A stretch of DNA of 64,000 bases from Paralcaligenes ureilyticus (GTDB lineage: Bacteria > Pseudomonadota > Gammaproteobacteria > Burkholderiales > Burkholderiaceae_B): the NCBI RefSeq assembly GCF_004346225.1, contig NZ_SMAJ01000006.1, positions 1 through 64,000 on the forward strand. Reading direction: 5' to 3'. The first letter of the stretch is position 1. Every line of letters starts with the position of its first letter. A program made the translations under genes and the position numbers. The notes beneath the pieces are model-generated. The model saw nothing but the letters and a program-made list of their open reading frames with translations, was not told the origin of the DNA and made no database searches. This document shows positions 63,318 through 64,000 of this stretch, piece after piece.

Positions 63318-64000
63318 ATGTCATACAAATGGGATTGGGGCGTTTTTCTGGAGCACGCCTCCAAAAACCAGACTTACCTGGACTGGATGCTGTCGGGCTT
63401 CGAAGTCACGCTGATGCTTGGGCTGTCGGCGTGGTTGATCGCCCTTGTCGTGGGCACGTCGCTGGGCGTCATGCGCACCCTGCCCAATCGCGCCTGCCGC
63501 GCCATCGGCGCCGCCTATGTTGAGCTGTTTCGCAATGTACCGCTGCTGGTGCAGTTTTTCATCTGGTATTTCGCGGTGCCCGAGCTCATGCCTTATGGCG
63601 AACAATTCAAGCAACTGCCGCCTTTTGTTCAGCAGTTTCTGGCGGCCATGATCTGTCTGGGGGTATTCACCGCCGCGCGGGTCTGCGAGCAGGTGCGCTC
63701 GGGCATCAATGCCTTGCCGCGCGGCCAGAAAAACGCGGGCCTGGCCAACGGATTAACGCTGCTCCAGACCTATCGATACGTGCTGTTGCCTGTCTCATTT
63801 CGCATCGTGCTGCCTCCCATTACGTCCGAATTCCTGAACATATTCAAGAACTCGGCAATCGCCTCGACCATAGGGCTCATGGAACTGGCCGCGCAGGGGC
63901 GCCAACTGGTCGACTACACGGCCCACTCTTACGAGTCATTTATGGCTGTCACGTTGCTCTACGCCCTGATCAGCCTGTGCGTCATGGCGATCATGTGGCG
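63318..64000 (+). CDS. Amino-acid ABC permease, GltJ-like (partial)
   Basis: At least 227 codons, cut by the window end. It begins MSYKWDWGVFLEHASKNQTY, then LDWMLSGFEVTLMLGLSAWL. YVELFRNVPLLVQFFIWYF is the HisM/GltJ-type motif, and the EAA-like loop follows in GLANGLTLLQTYRYVLLPVS. The length before the cut and YGEQFKQLPPFVQQFL insert match the GltJ kind of glutamate/aspartate permease. The partner gltK and gltL genes probably follow outside the window. Confidence 0.9.
   Translation, partial: MSYKWDWGVFLEHASKNQTYLDWMLSGFEVTLMLGLSAWLIALVVGTSLGVMRTLPNRACRAIGAAYVELFRNVPLLVQFFIWYFAVPELMPYGEQFKQLPPFVQQFLAAMICLGVFTAARVCEQVRSGINALPRGQKNAGLANGLTLLQTYRYVLLPVSFRIVLPPITSEFLNIFKNSAIASTIGLMELAAQGRQLVDYTAHSYESFMAVTLLYALISLCVMAIMW

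Overview
This is a gene-dense, GC-rich chromosomal segment of a betaproteobacterium, most likely family Alcaligenaceae (Bordetella/Pusillimonas relatives). The assignment rests on gene order (metXW-ampG; metK next to an lpxL pair, dapF, DUF484 and xerC; a COG0523 GTPase followed by dksA-hslV-hslU), on an HslV propeptide of the Bordetella kind, on a C-T-S-A type DksA, and on SAM-II and SAH riboswitches. I see no rRNA, tRNA, prophage, intact insertion sequence or CRISPR array. Apart from the repeats it is mostly core metabolism.

Layout. 0-5.5 kb: a serine hydrolase of the class A beta-lactamase fold, an AmpG-like permease, metW and metX under a SAM-II riboswitch, an HTH-only LuxR-type protein and a lipoprotein. 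5.5-16.5 kb: gshA, a PAS-PAS-GGDEF protein, pckG, a CoA transferase, a lipoprotein, an Ada/AlkA fusion divergent from ogt, and an MFS permease. 17-22.6 kb: a DUF3761 protein and the leftward string apaG-mltA-ubiH-like-dsbC-hydroxyacid dehydrogenase. 22.6-27.8 kb: rpe and the trpEGDC operon with an attenuating trp leader peptide. 28-35 kb: a tandem-domain PPK2, a HIT protein, ung, a DEAD-box helicase with a long leader, and midA. 35-43.7 kb: cca, slt, fau and the methyl-cycle block metK-DUF1289-[SAH riboswitch]-ahcY-DUF360-metF. 43.9-48.2 kb: two LpxL-type acyltransferases, dapF, DUF484 and xerC. 48.2-55.6 kb: znuABC and zur around a perfect Zur box, then a His-rich COG0523 GTPase, zinc-independent DksA and hslVU. 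55.7-58.6 kb: an orphan wzz, a CusF-like protein, a GNAT and a PduO adenosyltransferase. 58.7-64 kb: a C45 acyltransferase-like gene, an RpiR regulator, a class III aminotransferase and an acidic amino-acid-type ABC transporter cut by the window edge.

The least expected content is non-coding. About 27 copies of a ~27-bp hairpin unit (TGTAGC, 7-bp stem, CTTGT loop, stem, AT) sit between genes, singly or in pairs at regular spacing. The stems differ between copies but covary so that pairing is kept. A second repeat, an imperfect palindrome of about 250 bp, occurs in three copies, also with a covarying core, each followed by a short unit. A ~100-bp composite of two short units plus a shared spacer is directly repeated on either side of wzz. 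Methionine/SAM metabolism is controlled by two riboswitch classes in one window (SAM-II at metX, SAH at ahcY). The hslV leader can fold into a hairpin that hides its ribosome binding site. The zinc genes form a compact regulon-like block.
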